From the NCBI RefSeq assembly GCF_042654985.1, contig NZ_JBHSMT010000023.1, positions 62,001 through 126,000 on the forward strand: a stretch of DNA of 64,000 nt, read 5' to 3'. Positions 52,179 through 61,484 of this stretch are shown here, piece after piece; the first letter of the stretch is position 1, and every line of letters begins with the position of its first letter. The notes below the pieces were generated by a model. It was not told the DNA's origin, did not search any database, and was given only the letters and a program-made list of their open reading frames with translations. The translations under genes were made by a program, and so were the position numbers. The stretch comes from Paraherbaspirillum soli. GTDB taxonomy: Bacteria; Pseudomonadota; Gammaproteobacteria; Burkholderiales; Burkholderiaceae_D.

Positions 52179-52829
52179 TCAGACCGCAGCTTTTGCTGGT
52201 GCCCCACCAATAGCATCAAGCTTCAATTGAATCAGTTGGCGGCCAGGATTGTGACTCTCCATCTTATCCAGGGCCAATTGATACGCGGCGCGCGCGTCGT
52301 CGAGCTTATTTTGCGCGACGAGGATATCGCCTTTACGATCTGCCACGGCGCTGGCAAACGAGGCCGGAACATCACCAGCGAGAATCTTAAGGGCGTCATC
52401 GTAAGCCTTCTGGTCCAGCAGGATTCCTGCCAGCCGGATTTTTGCGATGGCCTTGTATTCTTCTTCCCGACCATGATCGACGACCCATTGCAACTGCGCC
52501 TTTGCACCGTTCAGGTCATTCGCATCAAACGCTGTCTTGGCTGCGGATAATGCAGCCATTTGGGCGTAAGCCGTACCGCCAAATTTCTGCTGCACATCAC
52601 TTGCGACACGCTGAACCTTGGCATTGTCTTTGGTCGTCACCGCCTTTTGCAACTCTTCATAGAGTTGCGATGCCTGCACAGCCTGATTCCGTTGATAGTA
52701 GTTCCAGCCAGACCAAGCTGCATAAGCGGACAATGCGATGATCAACACCCAAGTCGTCAGATTGCCGAATTTATTCCACCAATCTTTAAGCGTTGCCAGT
52801 TGTTCCTGTTCGTCGAGATCGAATGCCAT
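52179..52829 (-). CDS. yfgM: YfgM-like membrane-anchored TPR protein
   Basis: 216 residues. A short cytoplasmic start (MAFDLDEQEQLATLKDWWNKFGN), one membrane helix (WVLIIALSAYAAWSGW), then TPR-like helical repeats (QLYEELQKAV, ALSAAKTAFDANDLNGAKAQLQWVVDHG). YfgM is an ancillary factor of the SecYEG/PpiD translocon in E. coli. It sits between hisS and bamB, as is usual. Confidence 0.9.
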   Translation of the reverse strand: MAFDLDEQEQLATLKDWWNKFGNLTTWVLIIALSAYAAWSGWNYYQRNQAVQASQLYEELQKAVTTKDNAKVQRVASDVQQKFGGTAYAQMAALSAAKTAFDANDLNGAKAQLQWVVDHGREEEYKAIAKIRLAGILLDQKAYDDALKILAGDVPASFASAVADRKGDILVAQNKLDDARAAYQLALDKMESHNPGRQLIQLKLDAIGGAPAKAAV

Positions 52830-52840
52830 ATGATTTTATT

Positions 52841-54208
52841 TTAGTGATGATAATGAATGTGTTGATGATCGCCATGATCATGGTCGTCATTGCCGACGAT
52901 CTGATCCACCAGATAATCGGTCACCGCGTCGAACGGTACGACACTTTGGTTGTTGCCCTTATCGACGCTGTCGTCAGCGGCGCGCAGGATTTTTACCGAA
53001 GCTGTATTGTTGGCGACTTCATCCTCGCCAATAATGACGGCGTACGCCGCGCCGCTTGCGTCAGCGCGTTTCATCTGCGATTTGAAGCCGCCACCGGCAT
53101 TAGCCGAAGCGCAATGTAGCACAACATCCAGCCCAGCGTTACGCAGCCGCTCTGCCAACACGAACGATTGCAGCTGTGCCGCCTCTCCCTGATGCACCAG
53201 ATAGACGTCACACTCGTTGCGCGAAGCCTGTTCGCCGTTGGCGCGCATCAGTTCGAGCAAACGTTCGACTCCCATCGCAAAACCGCAGGCCGGCGTAGGT
53301 TTGCCGCCAAACATTTCCACTAGCGGATCGTAGCGTCCGCCGCCACATACTGTGCCTTGCGAACCGAGTTGATCGGTAACCCATTCAAATACGGTGCGGT
53401 TGTAATAATCCATACCGCGCACCAGGCGCGGATTGATGGTGAAAGGAATATTGTTGTGATTCAGGATTTTTTGTACGCCTTCGAAATGCGCACGCGATTC
53501 TTCGCCCAAATAAGAGAGCAATTGCGGAGCCCCGTTGACCATCTCCTGCATCGTCGGATTCTTGGTATCGAGAATGCGTAGCGGATTGGAGTGCAAGCGG
53601 CGCTGGGCATCGGCATCCAGCAAATCCTTGTGCTGCTCAAAGTAGGCAATCAATGCTGCCCGATGCTGCATGCGCTCATCCGCATCACCAATCGAGTTCA
53701 ATTCCAATCTAATGCCCTGCAGGCCAAGATCGTCCCAAAGCCGTTGGCACAACATGATTAATTCCGCATCGATGTCCGGGCCGGTAAAACCGATGGCTTC
53801 CGCACCAACCTGGTGAAATTGACGATAACGTCCGCGCTGCGGCCGCTCATGCCGAAACATTGGACCGCTATACCAGAGTCGCTTGGGGCCGTCGTAAGTC
53901 AAATTGTGCTCGATCGCCGCACGCACCACGCCGGCAGTGCTTTCCGGCCGCAGCGTCAGGTTGTCGCCATTCATCGAATCGATGAACGAGTACATTTCCT
54001 TTTCAACGATATCGGTCACCGCGCCCAGCCCGCGTGCAAACAACGCGGTAGGCTCGACGATCGGCGTACGAATTTTCTGAAAACCGTAGCTCTTCAGTAC
54101 CGATTCCACCGTATTTTCGAACAACTCCCACAGTGCCGCATCGGCAGGCAGGATATCGTTCATGCCTTTGACACCAACGATTTTTTCGGCTTTCTTGTTT
54201 TCTGACAT
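52841..54208 (-). CDS. hisS: Histidyl-tRNA synthetase with a histidine-rich C-terminal tail
   Basis: 455 residues. Class II synthetase: motif 1 region PIVEPTALFARGLG, motif 2 RHERPQRGRYRQFHQVGAEAIG, the His-specific LVRGMDYYNRTVFEW (HisA) and motif 3 GFAMGVERLLELM. The anticodon-binding domain follows. After the normal end (DYLVDQIVG) an extra tail with seven His in the last 13 residues is present. Standard synthetases are about 420-430 residues, so this tail is an extension. Upstream of yfgM and bamB in the same operon. Confidence 0.96.
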   Translation of the reverse strand: MSENKKAEKIVGVKGMNDILPADAALWELFENTVESVLKSYGFQKIRTPIVEPTALFARGLGAVTDIVEKEMYSFIDSMNGDNLTLRPESTAGVVRAAIEHNLTYDGPKRLWYSGPMFRHERPQRGRYRQFHQVGAEAIGFTGPDIDAELIMLCQRLWDDLGLQGIRLELNSIGDADERMQHRAALIAYFEQHKDLLDADAQRRLHSNPLRILDTKNPTMQEMVNGAPQLLSYLGEESRAHFEGVQKILNHNNIPFTINPRLVRGMDYYNRTVFEWVTDQLGSQGTVCGGGRYDPLVEMFGGKPTPACGFAMGVERLLELMRANGEQASRNECDVYLVHQGEAAQLQSFVLAERLRNAGLDVVLHCASANAGGGFKSQMKRADASGAAYAVIIGEDEVANNTASVKILRAADDSVDKGNNQSVVPFDAVTDYLVDQIVGNDDHDHGDHQHIHYHH

Positions 54209-54294
54209 TCTTCTTCGATGCTCGCTCGAGTAATAATTAATCTTTACGGATTTGGCGTGATGCCAAGGCCAGCTGACGCAGTTTCAACGCAAAG

Positions 54295-55560
54295 TTACAA
54301 TGCCTGTCGACCGTAATGGCTCTTCACGTATTCCAGCACCACGGCTTGAAATTCTTCTGCAATACGTTCGCCGCGCAGCGTCAGTTTCTTTTCACCGTCA
54401 ATGAATACTGGTGCGGCGGGCGATTCGCCAGTACCGGGCAGACTGATACCGATGTTGGCATGTTTGGACTCACCGGGACCATTCACAATACATCCCATCA
54501 CCGCCACGTTCATCCCTTCGACACCGGGATATTCCTTCTTCCAGACCGGCATCTGGTCGCGCAGATAAGTTTGGATCTTATCGGCCAGATCCTGAAACAC
54601 GGTCGAAGTGGTACGACCGCAGCCAGGGCAGGCAATCACCATTGGCGCAAATTTTCGCAAACCCATGGTTTGCAAAATTTCTTGCCCGACTACCACTTCC
54701 TTGGTGCGATCACCGCCTGGCTCCGGCGTCAGCGAAATACGGATGGTATCGCCAATCCCCTCTTGCAACAGCACTGACAATGCCGCCGTCGACGCCACAA
54801 TCCCTTTGCTGCCCATGCCTGCTTCGGTCAGTCCCAGATGCAGCGGATAGTCGCAGCGACGAGCCAGTTCACGGTACACGGCGATCAAATCCTGGACGCC
54901 CGAAACCTTGCACGACAGGATGATGCGGTCAGCAGCCAGCCCTAACTCCTCCGCTTTGCGTGCATTCTCGACAGCGGAGGTAACCAATGCCTCGTACATC
55001 ACCGCCTGCGCCGGCCAAGGCTGGCTGCGCTGTGCGTTTTCGTCCATGATTCGCGCCAGCAATGCCTGATCCAGGCTGCCCCAATTGACGCCGATCCGAA
55101 CCGGCTTGTCGTACTTGCAGGCGACTTCGATCATTTGCGCAAACTGGGTATCCCGCTTGGCACCCTGGCCGACATTGCCTGGATTGATACGATATTTCGA
55201 CAATGCCTTAGCACAATCGGGATAGTCGTTCAGCAACGTATGGCCGTTGTAATGGAAATCCCCAACCAGCGGCACGTCGATTCCCATCTTATCGAGCTGC
55301 TCGCGAATCGCAGGTACGGCTGCAGCCGCCTCAGGATTATTCACGGTAATGCGCACCAACTCGGAACCGGCGCGCGCCAGATCCTTGATTTGAATCGCCG
55401 TACCAATCGCGTCAGCGGTATCGGTGTTGGTCATCGACTGCACTACAACAGGGGCACCGCCGCCAATCATGATCCGGCGCTCACCATAGCTGATAACGGC
55501 GCCGCGACTGGCGTGCCGGACGCTGGAGCCAGAGGCAATCGGAAGATTCATTGGCGGCAT
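54295..55560 (-). CDS. ispG: 4-hydroxy-3-methylbut-2-enyl diphosphate synthase (flavodoxin)
   Basis: 421 residues. Iron-sulfur enzyme of the MEP isoprenoid pathway. TIM-barrel N-terminus (VQSMTNTDTADAIGTAIQIKDLARAGSELVRITVN) and C-terminal [4Fe-4S] domain with CPGCGRT and the third cysteine in GCIVNGPGESKHANIGI. The region between has the betaproteobacterial insert of the type II form. Start at 55560, shortly after rodZ. Confidence 0.95.
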   Translation of the reverse strand: MPPMNLPIASGSSVRHASRGAVISYGERRIMIGGGAPVVVQSMTNTDTADAIGTAIQIKDLARAGSELVRITVNNPEAAAAVPAIREQLDKMGIDVPLVGDFHYNGHTLLNDYPDCAKALSKYRINPGNVGQGAKRDTQFAQMIEVACKYDKPVRIGVNWGSLDQALLARIMDENAQRSQPWPAQAVMYEALVTSAVENARKAEELGLAADRIILSCKVSGVQDLIAVYRELARRCDYPLHLGLTEAGMGSKGIVASTAALSVLLQEGIGDTIRISLTPEPGGDRTKEVVVGQEILQTMGLRKFAPMVIACPGCGRTTSTVFQDLADKIQTYLRDQMPVWKKEYPGVEGMNVAVMGCIVNGPGESKHANIGISLPGTGESPAAPVFIDGEKKLTLRGERIAEEFQAVVLEYVKSHYGRQAL

Positions 55561-55588
55561 GCGGCCATCCTTTCAAAAGATTCCATGC

Positions 55589-56533
55589 TTATTTCAGATT
55601 TAGTCTGGCCACATTAGTCTTGGAGCCGACTTTCAAATCAACTGGTTCGCCGCGCAAGCTGACATCGACACCGGCCAGATTACCGATAGTCAGCGTTACA
55701 GGCTGCGTCATATCGAACGATTCCGAACTACCAGCCTTCACCAGACGGGAAATCAGCACGCTGTTATCAGCACGCTTGATTTCAACCCATGAATCTTGCC
55801 TAAATTTCAAACTGAGCTGGTTGTCAACCGCAGGCGCAGGGCTAGTTGGTTGCGGCGGTGCTATAGCACTCGCTTCAACCGGCTCCGGGGCCGCAATTGA
55901 ACTTGCCGCAGTGGAGGGCTCCAAGCTGTCAACCGGATTGCCCGCCGAAGATTCCGCTGTCGCCGAGGCGGACGGCAATTCAAGCTGCGATACCTTGTCC
56001 GCAGTTGCGCTGGCTTGCACCACGACTTTTTCGGCCGATGGCGCGAATGCATTTTGCAGCGCGGGCAATACGTTCATCTTCACCGCTACCCCAATTAGCG
56101 CTAACAGCAGAGCTCCGGCAACAAGCCATTTATAAGCAAATTTGCTACGCGTCGCCAATGAAAAACGAGACTCGGGGAAAGGCGTGGACAATCTGTTTTG
56201 CGTCGCCAATGTATCAGCTTGCGGAGCTGCCGGAGGCGAAATCATCGCCAGCAAGGAGGCGGATTCCAATCCCAGCAATTTGGCGTAAGAACGAATAAAA
56301 CCGCGTGTCATGACCATGGTTGGCAACGCGGCATAATTATCTGTTTCGATCGCCTCAATTTGGCGCGGAGCCAGCTTTAAATGGCTGGCAACATCCGTAA
56401 TCGACCAACCGAGCTGCTTTCGCTTGTCAGACAATAGCGCGCCAGGGGATGTATTGGCGTTGCCCTCATTACCGATACGATCAACTGCCACCTGGTCGGT
56501 GGCCGCTGCAGGTATCTGTTCCGACTCAGTCAT
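55589..56533 (-). CDS. rodZ: RodZ-like helix-turn-helix membrane protein
   Basis: 314 residues from ATG 56533. N-terminal HTH_25 (LLSDKRKQLGWSITDVASHLKLAPRQIEAIETDNYAALP, and GFIRSYAKLLGL), then one membrane helix (WLVAGALLLALIGVAVKMN), a Pro/Ala-rich linker, and a C-terminal DUF4115 domain (SLKFRQDSWVEIKRADNSVLISRLVKAGSS). RodZ links MreB to the cell envelope in E. coli. Overlaps the end of pilW by eight bases. Confidence 0.92.
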   Translation of the reverse strand: MTESEQIPAAATDQVAVDRIGNEGNANTSPGALLSDKRKQLGWSITDVASHLKLAPRQIEAIETDNYAALPTMVMTRGFIRSYAKLLGLESASLLAMISPPAAPQADTLATQNRLSTPFPESRFSLATRSKFAYKWLVAGALLLALIGVAVKMNVLPALQNAFAPSAEKVVVQASATADKVSQLELPSASATAESSAGNPVDSLEPSTAASSIAAPEPVEASAIAPPQPTSPAPAVDNQLSLKFRQDSWVEIKRADNSVLISRLVKAGSSESFDMTQPVTLTIGNLAGVDVSLRGEPVDLKVGSKTNVARLNLK

Positions 56534-57368
56534 TAAACGCTCCACGTTGATAGGAAGCGTACTCTGTAGATCCGGCAAAGCGACGGCGCAACTGCGTCAC
56601 CAAACTTGCCTCTGCTGCACTATCACCCAACTTTCGCTCCACTTTGATTGCTATCCATAGCACCTCTGCGCTTTGCACTTCGTTCTTGGTCACGAGTCCG
56701 ATATAGAAACGCGCCCGCTCGTAGTCGTTGCGCTCATAAGCCAGTTTCGCCAAATTTGCGTTGGTCAAAGGATTGCTGGGATCAAATTGAAACGCTTGTA
56801 GAAAATATCGTTCCGCCGCCGTGGAATCTTTCAATTTCATACTACATACACCGGCATTCGCCAGTGCTTTGGCAGGCGACTGGTAACTACGACTTTTCAG
56901 CGCAGTATCGAAATAGGTGAGCGACTCTTTTTCGCGGCTGTTCTGGCATAGAAACCAGCCGTAGTTGTTCAAAAAATCCGGGTTATTGGGGGAGAGTCGA
57001 AGTGCATGCTGAAAATTATCTTCAGCTAGCCGGACTTCTCCCATGTCCATATAGATCAATGCACGGACGCTATAGGCATCGGCAAAATCCGGATACGCAA
57101 TCAGAGCTTGCTTGATTTCGTCGAGTCCGACTTCCAGCTGTCGCTGTTCGTAATATCCAATCGCCAGCTGCAAACGAATAGCAGCACGACGTTGCGCCTC
57201 GGTCTGGTCTGAGCTGGTAGGCAGCTCGCGCCGGGCACCGACGTCATTATCGATACCAATTGGTTGATTTGGCAGATTTGCGCAGCCAGTCAAAAGTGAC
57301 AGCACCGCTGCGGTAATCATGACTCCGCTGTCCCATCGGCCCAGCGTCCAAGCTCTTCGAGTCATCAT
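56526..57368 (-). CDS. pilW: Type IV pilus biogenesis protein PilW/PilF
   Basis: 280 residues. Lipoprotein signal with the lipobox LTGC; then six or so TPR repeats (LQLAIGYYEQRQLEVGLDEIKQALIAYPDFADAY, YSVRALIYMDMGEVRLAEDNFQHALRLSPNNPDFLNNYGWFLC...). It is the pilotin that brings PilQ to the outer membrane. The other pilus genes are not in the window. Immediately follows rlmN, whose stop it overlaps. Confidence 0.93.
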   Translation of the reverse strand: MMTRRAWTLGRWDSGVMITAAVLSLLTGCANLPNQPIGIDNDVGARRELPTSSDQTEAQRRAAIRLQLAIGYYEQRQLEVGLDEIKQALIAYPDFADAYSVRALIYMDMGEVRLAEDNFQHALRLSPNNPDFLNNYGWFLCQNSREKESLTYFDTALKSRSYQSPAKALANAGVCSMKLKDSTAAERYFLQAFQFDPSNPLTNANLAKLAYERNDYERARFYIGLVTKNEVQSAEVLWIAIKVERKLGDSAAEASLVTQLRRRFAGSTEYASYQRGAFND

Positions 57369-58540
57369 TGAGACACCTCAATAATGCGGCCGAAATTCTT
57401 TCCAAACTTTTGTTGATATTCAGTCATTTTTTGCATACGCTCCTGAACTCGCGTCCGATCTTGTACTTCACCTGCCAGTTGGCCGCAAGCGGCATCAATA
57501 TCATCGCCTCGCGTTTTGCGAATTGTGGTCACAATACCGGCGTCCATCAAGATTTGTGCAAACGCCTTGATGCGCGGATTATTGGATCGTTTCAACCCTG
57601 ATTCCGGGAATGGATTAAATGGAATCAAGTTAAATTTACAAGGTACTGCGGTACCGCCGCCATGCCCCTGCACAAGAGCAATCAGTTCGCGCGCATGGGC
57701 GTCTGTATCATTGACGTCATCCAGCATGCAATACTCAAACGTAATGAAATCACGCGGCGCAAATTCAAGATAGCGCTTGCAAGCAGCCATCAATTCTCGC
57801 AGCGGATATTTTTTATTCAACGGCACCAGGCTGTCGCGCAACGCATCATTCGAAGCATGCAGCGAGACCGCCATCGCCACTGCGCAGTCTTGAGACAATT
57901 TGTCTATCATCGGCACCACGCCGCTGGTAGACAGGGTAACGCGCCGGCGCGACAAACCGTAGGCATTATCGTCCAGCATCAACTTCAAAGCCGTCACGGT
58001 CGGCTCGTAATTCAATAAGGGCTCGCCCATCCCCATCATCACCACGTTCGTGATCTGACGTTCGCCTTTATGGCCGGGCTCAATACCCTTTGATTTACGC
58101 AACTCGAACTCAGCCATCCACAGCTGACCGATGATTTCACCCACCGTCAAATTGCGGCTGAAACCTTGCTTGCCGGTTGAGCAAAAGCGGCAATTAACCG
58201 CACATCCGGCCTGCGTTGAAATACACAAGGTTCCCCGATTTTCCTCGGGAATAAAGACCGTTTCTACCGCATTGCCCTGGCCGACATCCAGCAACCACTT
58301 GCGGGTGCCGTCAGTCGAGATGTGATCGCTGATCACGGCAGGAGCGGCGATCATGGCCCGGGTCGCCAACTTGTCGCGTAATGACTTGGCTAAATCAGTC
58401 ATTGCATCAAAATCGTGTGCGCCGAATTGATGGATCCAGCGCAGCAATTGCTTCGCGCGAAACGGCTTCTCACCCAACTCCCCGCAGTAAGCGACAAGTT
58501 GTGCGGGATCCAGGTCCAGCAGATTGGTGAGAGCAGTCAT
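57365..58540 (-). CDS. rlmN: Dual-specificity RNA methyltransferase RlmN
   Basis: About 391 residues. Radical-SAM enzyme that methylates A2503 of 23S rRNA and A37 of tRNA. The CX3CX2C cluster is CAVNCRFC, after TVFIPEENRGTLCISTQAGC; GMGEPLLNY and the C-terminal catalytic Cys region (ACGQLAG) are present. ATG 58540 is preferred because AGGA lies six bases before it; ATG 58558 is also in frame. Standard length. Confidence 0.95.
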   Translation of the reverse strand: MTALTNLLDLDPAQLVAYCGELGEKPFRAKQLLRWIHQFGAHDFDAMTDLAKSLRDKLATRAMIAAPAVISDHISTDGTRKWLLDVGQGNAVETVFIPEENRGTLCISTQAGCAVNCRFCSTGKQGFSRNLTVGEIIGQLWMAEFELRKSKGIEPGHKGERQITNVVMMGMGEPLLNYEPTVTALKLMLDDNAYGLSRRRVTLSTSGVVPMIDKLSQDCAVAMAVSLHASNDALRDSLVPLNKKYPLRELMAACKRYLEFAPRDFITFEYCMLDDVNDTDAHARELIALVQGHGGGTAVPCKFNLIPFNPFPESGLKRSNNPRIKAFAQILMDAGIVTTIRKTRGDDIDAACGQLAGEVQDRTRVQERMQKMTEYQQKFGKNFGRIIEVSQ

Positions 58541-58561
58541 CGACATTCCTATATGCACCTA

Positions 58562-58590
58562 TCGCTTGGAGCTCACGAGCTACCAAGCGA
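58562..58590 (-). terminator. Hairpin after ndk
   Basis: TCGCTTGG...CCAAGCGA with an inner AGCTC/GAGCT stem, 22 bp past the ndk stop. A terminator without a long T run, or an attenuating hairpin ahead of rlmN. Confidence 0.5.
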
Positions 58591-58611
58591 CAAACTAGTT
58601 TAATTATGCAA

Positions 58612-59028
58612 TTAAGCCTTCAACGCAGGGAAGAAGTAAGCGATTTCAACTTTCGCTGCTTCCACTGCATCGGAACCATGAACTGCGTTAGCGTCGATAG
58701 AATCGGCGAAGTCAGCGCGAATAGTGCCTTTTTCAGCCTTTTTCGGATCGGTGGCGCCCATCAGGTCGCGGTGCTTCAACACTGCGTTTTCGCCTTCCAG
58801 CGCTTGCACGATGACCGGACCGGAGATCATGAAATCAACCAGATCCTTGAAGAAAGGACGCTCGCGGTGCACAGCGTAAAAGCCTTCAGCCTGCTCACGG
58901 GACAGTTGCATCATCTGTGCAGCGATGATTTTCAGGCCAGCGCCTTCAAAGCGGGTATAAATTTGACCGATTACGTTTTTTGCGACTGCGTCCGGTTTGA
59001 TAATCGACAGGGTGCGTTCAATTGCCAT
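58612..59028 (-). CDS. ndk: Nucleoside diphosphate kinase
   Basis: 138 residues. Balances NTP pools through a phospho-histidine intermediate. It starts MAIERTLSIIKPDAVAKNVIGQIYTRFE, with the Kpn-like loop, and carries the catalytic His in NAVHGSD. The length is slightly below the 141 average and it lacks nothing essential. It stands alone with a hairpin after it. Confidence 0.96.
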   Translation of the reverse strand: MAIERTLSIIKPDAVAKNVIGQIYTRFEGAGLKIIAAQMMQLSREQAEGFYAVHRERPFFKDLVDFMISGPVIVQALEGENAVLKHRDLMGATDPKKAEKGTIRADFADSIDANAVHGSDAVEAAKVEIAYFFPALKA

Positions 59029-59252
59029 CTGAAAAACTCCAATAAAAAGAAAGGGTTAAGATAATTAATAATTCAATCAACCTTTGATTTTAGCACGAAA
59101 CGCCCGCACAGAATGACACATACCCATGCAGCAGGCTCAATAGAGCTACTTTAGAACCACTTTGATTTTTCATGGTCTGAAGAAAGCATTCCAAGCACAG
59201 CATGTTATGCTGGCAACAGTTTTACACCCGAGCCATATCCAAGGAGGTCACG

Positions 59253-59948
59253 ATGAGCCAAAATCTGCAACAAACCTATGCGCCATCCAGTTCCGCGCTA
59301 AGCAGCCGCAATCGCGTGTTGCGCAACACTTACTGGCTGCTGGCATTATCTATGCTGCCCACCATTGGCGGCGCATGGCTCGGCGTGCAGATGGACTTCA
59401 GCTTCTTCCGAAACAGTCCGCTGATTGGGTTTATGGCCTTTATGGCAGTCGCATTCGGATTCTTTTACGCGATCGAACAAACCAAAAACACTGGCTGGGG
59501 AGTCCTGATCCTGCTTGGTTTCACCTTCTTCATGGGCCTGATGCTGTCACGCCTGATTGGTCATACCTTGATCGGATACACCAATGGCGCCTCGCTGATC
59601 ATGATGGCGTTTGGCGGCACTGCAAGTGTCTTTGCCGTCATGGCGAGCATTGCAACGGTAAGCAAACGCGATTTCTCCAACATGGGCAAATGGTTATTTG
59701 CTGGCGTTGTCGTACTACTACTCGCATCCCTGGCCAATGTGTTTTTACAAATACCGGCGCTGTATCTGGCAGTCTCGGTCATTGCAATTGCGATTTTCTC
59801 TGCCTATATCCTGTATGACGTGCAACAGATTATCAACGGCGGCGAAACAAATTACATCTCAGCGACGCTGCGCCTGTATCTCGACGTCTATAACATCTTC
59901 GTCAACTTACTGTCCTTGCTAGGCATCTTTGGCGGCAATCGAAACTAA
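59253..59948 (+). CDS. Bax inhibitor-1 / YccA family membrane protein
   Basis: 231 residues with seven hydrophobic segments (WLLALSMLPTIGGAWLG, LIGFMAFMAVAFGFFYAI, GVLILLGFTFFMGLMLSRLIGH, SLIMMAFGGTASVFAVMASIA and so on), ending in the conserved SAYILYDVQQIINGGETNYISATLRLYLDVYNIFVNLLSLLGI. Family members include YccA, an FtsH substrate and modulator, and TMBIM proteins. The start ATG 59253 has a strong AAGGAGG (59241-59247). It is divergent from ndk. Confidence 0.93.
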   Translation: MSQNLQQTYAPSSSALSSRNRVLRNTYWLLALSMLPTIGGAWLGVQMDFSFFRNSPLIGFMAFMAVAFGFFYAIEQTKNTGWGVLILLGFTFFMGLMLSRLIGHTLIGYTNGASLIMMAFGGTASVFAVMASIATVSKRDFSNMGKWLFAGVVVLLLASLANVFLQIPALYLAVSVIAIAIFSAYILYDVQQIINGGETNYISATLRLYLDVYNIFVNLLSLLGIFGGNRN

Positions 59949-59958
59949 GCACCGCAAC

Positions 59959-59988
59959 AAAAAAGCCCCTGAAATCAGGGGCTTTTTT
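59959..59988. terminator. Bidirectional terminator
   Basis: AAAAAAGCCCCTGA / TCAGGGGCTTTTTT, 14-bp complementary arms, between the convergent Bax-inhibitor-like gene and rlmD. It terminates both transcripts. Confidence 0.9.
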
Positions 59989-60004
59989 GCATCCAACTCA
60001 AACA

Positions 60005-61354
60005 TCAGATCAGATCAAACACCGCAATCGATTCCACATGCGCGGTATGGGGGAACATATTCACCACGCCAGCCTGGCTCAAGCGATAGCCGCCGGGAAT
60101 CAGCATGCCGGCATCGCGCGCCAGCGTTGACGGATTACATGACACATAGACAATCCGTTTTGGCATGAGTGCGCGGTCAATCGCAGCCAACCCCACAATT
60201 GCCTCACATACTGCCGCAGCTCCCTCGCGTGGCGGATCGATCAGCATCCGATCAAACTTGCCGAGCGCGACCAAGTCCTCAGAAGTGGCATCGAATAAAT
60301 TGCGGCAATAAAAAGTGGTTTTGTCAGCCAGTTGATTGACTTTGGCATTCTCGCCGGCACGCTCGATCAATGCCTGACTACCCTCGATGCCGACCACTTG
60401 CCGTACTTGGGTCGCAATCGGCAGGGTGAAATTTCCCAATCCGCAAAACAAATCGGCCACACGCTCATCCGGCTGCGCATCCAGCAGTCGCAATGCTCGC
60501 GCCACCAGCACGCGATTAATCTGATGATTCACCTGGGTGAAATCAGTCGGCTTGAAAGGCATGCGCACGTTAAATTCCGGCAGCGTGTAATGCAGCTCTT
60601 CTTGGGCCGGATAAAACGGATAAGCGGTGTCAGGGCCGCCCGTCTGCAACCACCAATTGACTTGATACTGATCCGCGAACGCCTTCAATTTGACTTCATC
60701 GTCAGCGCTTAACGGCGCCATGATGCGCAACACCATCACCGTGACCTTGCCCTGCTCGCCTTCACCGACTGCCAACTCAATCTGGGGCAAGTGCTCGATT
60801 ATCGTCAGAGATCCAATCAATGCGCGCAAGGGCACCAGCATTGCCGACACATTGGGCGGCAATATGTCGCAGGTTTTCATGTCGGTGATGAAGGACGACT
60901 TACGCTCATGAAAACCGACCAGCACCCCGCCCTTTTTTGGCACGTTACGTACTGAAATCCGCGCCCGATAACGATAACCCCAAGTCGGTCCATAAATCGG
61001 ACGCAACATGGTTTCGGCCTTGACCTTGCCGATGTGCCATAAGTTATCTTCGAGTACGCGCTGCTTGATCGCCACTTGCGCCGCTGGTTCCAGATGTTGC
61101 ATGGCGCAGCCGCCGCAGATGCCAAAAACCGCACAGCGTGGCTCGACTCGCATTACTGATTCGCGATGCAAGGCGGTCATGGTGGCGGCTTCCCAATTAG
61201 CCTTCTTGCGAAAGGATTGGAAGCTGACTCTTTCGCCAGGTAATGCGCCCTCGACAAAGATGACTTTACCCTGGCTGCCGTCTTCATTCTGCAAATGGCC
61301 GATGCCGCGCGCATCCATGTCGAGCGACTTAATTTCGATAGTGTCTTGTTGCAT
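60005..61354 (-). CDS. rlmD: 23S rRNA (uracil-1939-C5)-methyltransferase
   Basis: 449 residues. N-terminal TRAM domain (SLDMDARGIGHLQNEDGSQGKVIFVEGALPGERV), iron-sulfur ligands RCAVFGICGGC and the fourth Cys in KTCDILPP, Rossmann AdoMet domain (ADLFCGLGNFTLPIA), and the catalytic YVSCNPSTLARD loop near the C-terminus. Standard length, independent gene. Confidence 0.95.
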   Translation of the reverse strand: MQQDTIEIKSLDMDARGIGHLQNEDGSQGKVIFVEGALPGERVSFQSFRKKANWEAATMTALHRESVMRVEPRCAVFGICGGCAMQHLEPAAQVAIKQRVLEDNLWHIGKVKAETMLRPIYGPTWGYRYRARISVRNVPKKGGVLVGFHERKSSFITDMKTCDILPPNVSAMLVPLRALIGSLTIIEHLPQIELAVGEGEQGKVTVMVLRIMAPLSADDEVKLKAFADQYQVNWWLQTGGPDTAYPFYPAQEELHYTLPEFNVRMPFKPTDFTQVNHQINRVLVARALRLLDAQPDERVADLFCGLGNFTLPIATQVRQVVGIEGSQALIERAGENAKVNQLADKTTFYCRNLFDATSEDLVALGKFDRMLIDPPREGAAAVCEAIVGLAAIDRALMPKRIVYVSCNPSTLARDAGMLIPGGYRLSQAGVVNMFPHTAHVESIAVFDLI

Positions 61355-61459
61355 AGGAACGAAAATGCGGTGATATGCCGCTGATGATGAGCGACAAAGA
61401 AAAATAAGAATGACTGAGAATATGAACTGCGCAGGATTATAGCGTCATGAGGCGCTCAA

Positions 61460-61484
61460 GAGCCGTTATGCGGCATAACAGCTC
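61460..61484 (-). terminator. Hairpin at the rpoS stop codon
   Basis: GAGC-GTTATGC / GCATAAC-GCTC overlaps the first base of the TAG at 61484-61486. It has no T run. It may end the nlpD-rpoS mRNA or protect its 3' end. Confidence 0.45.
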
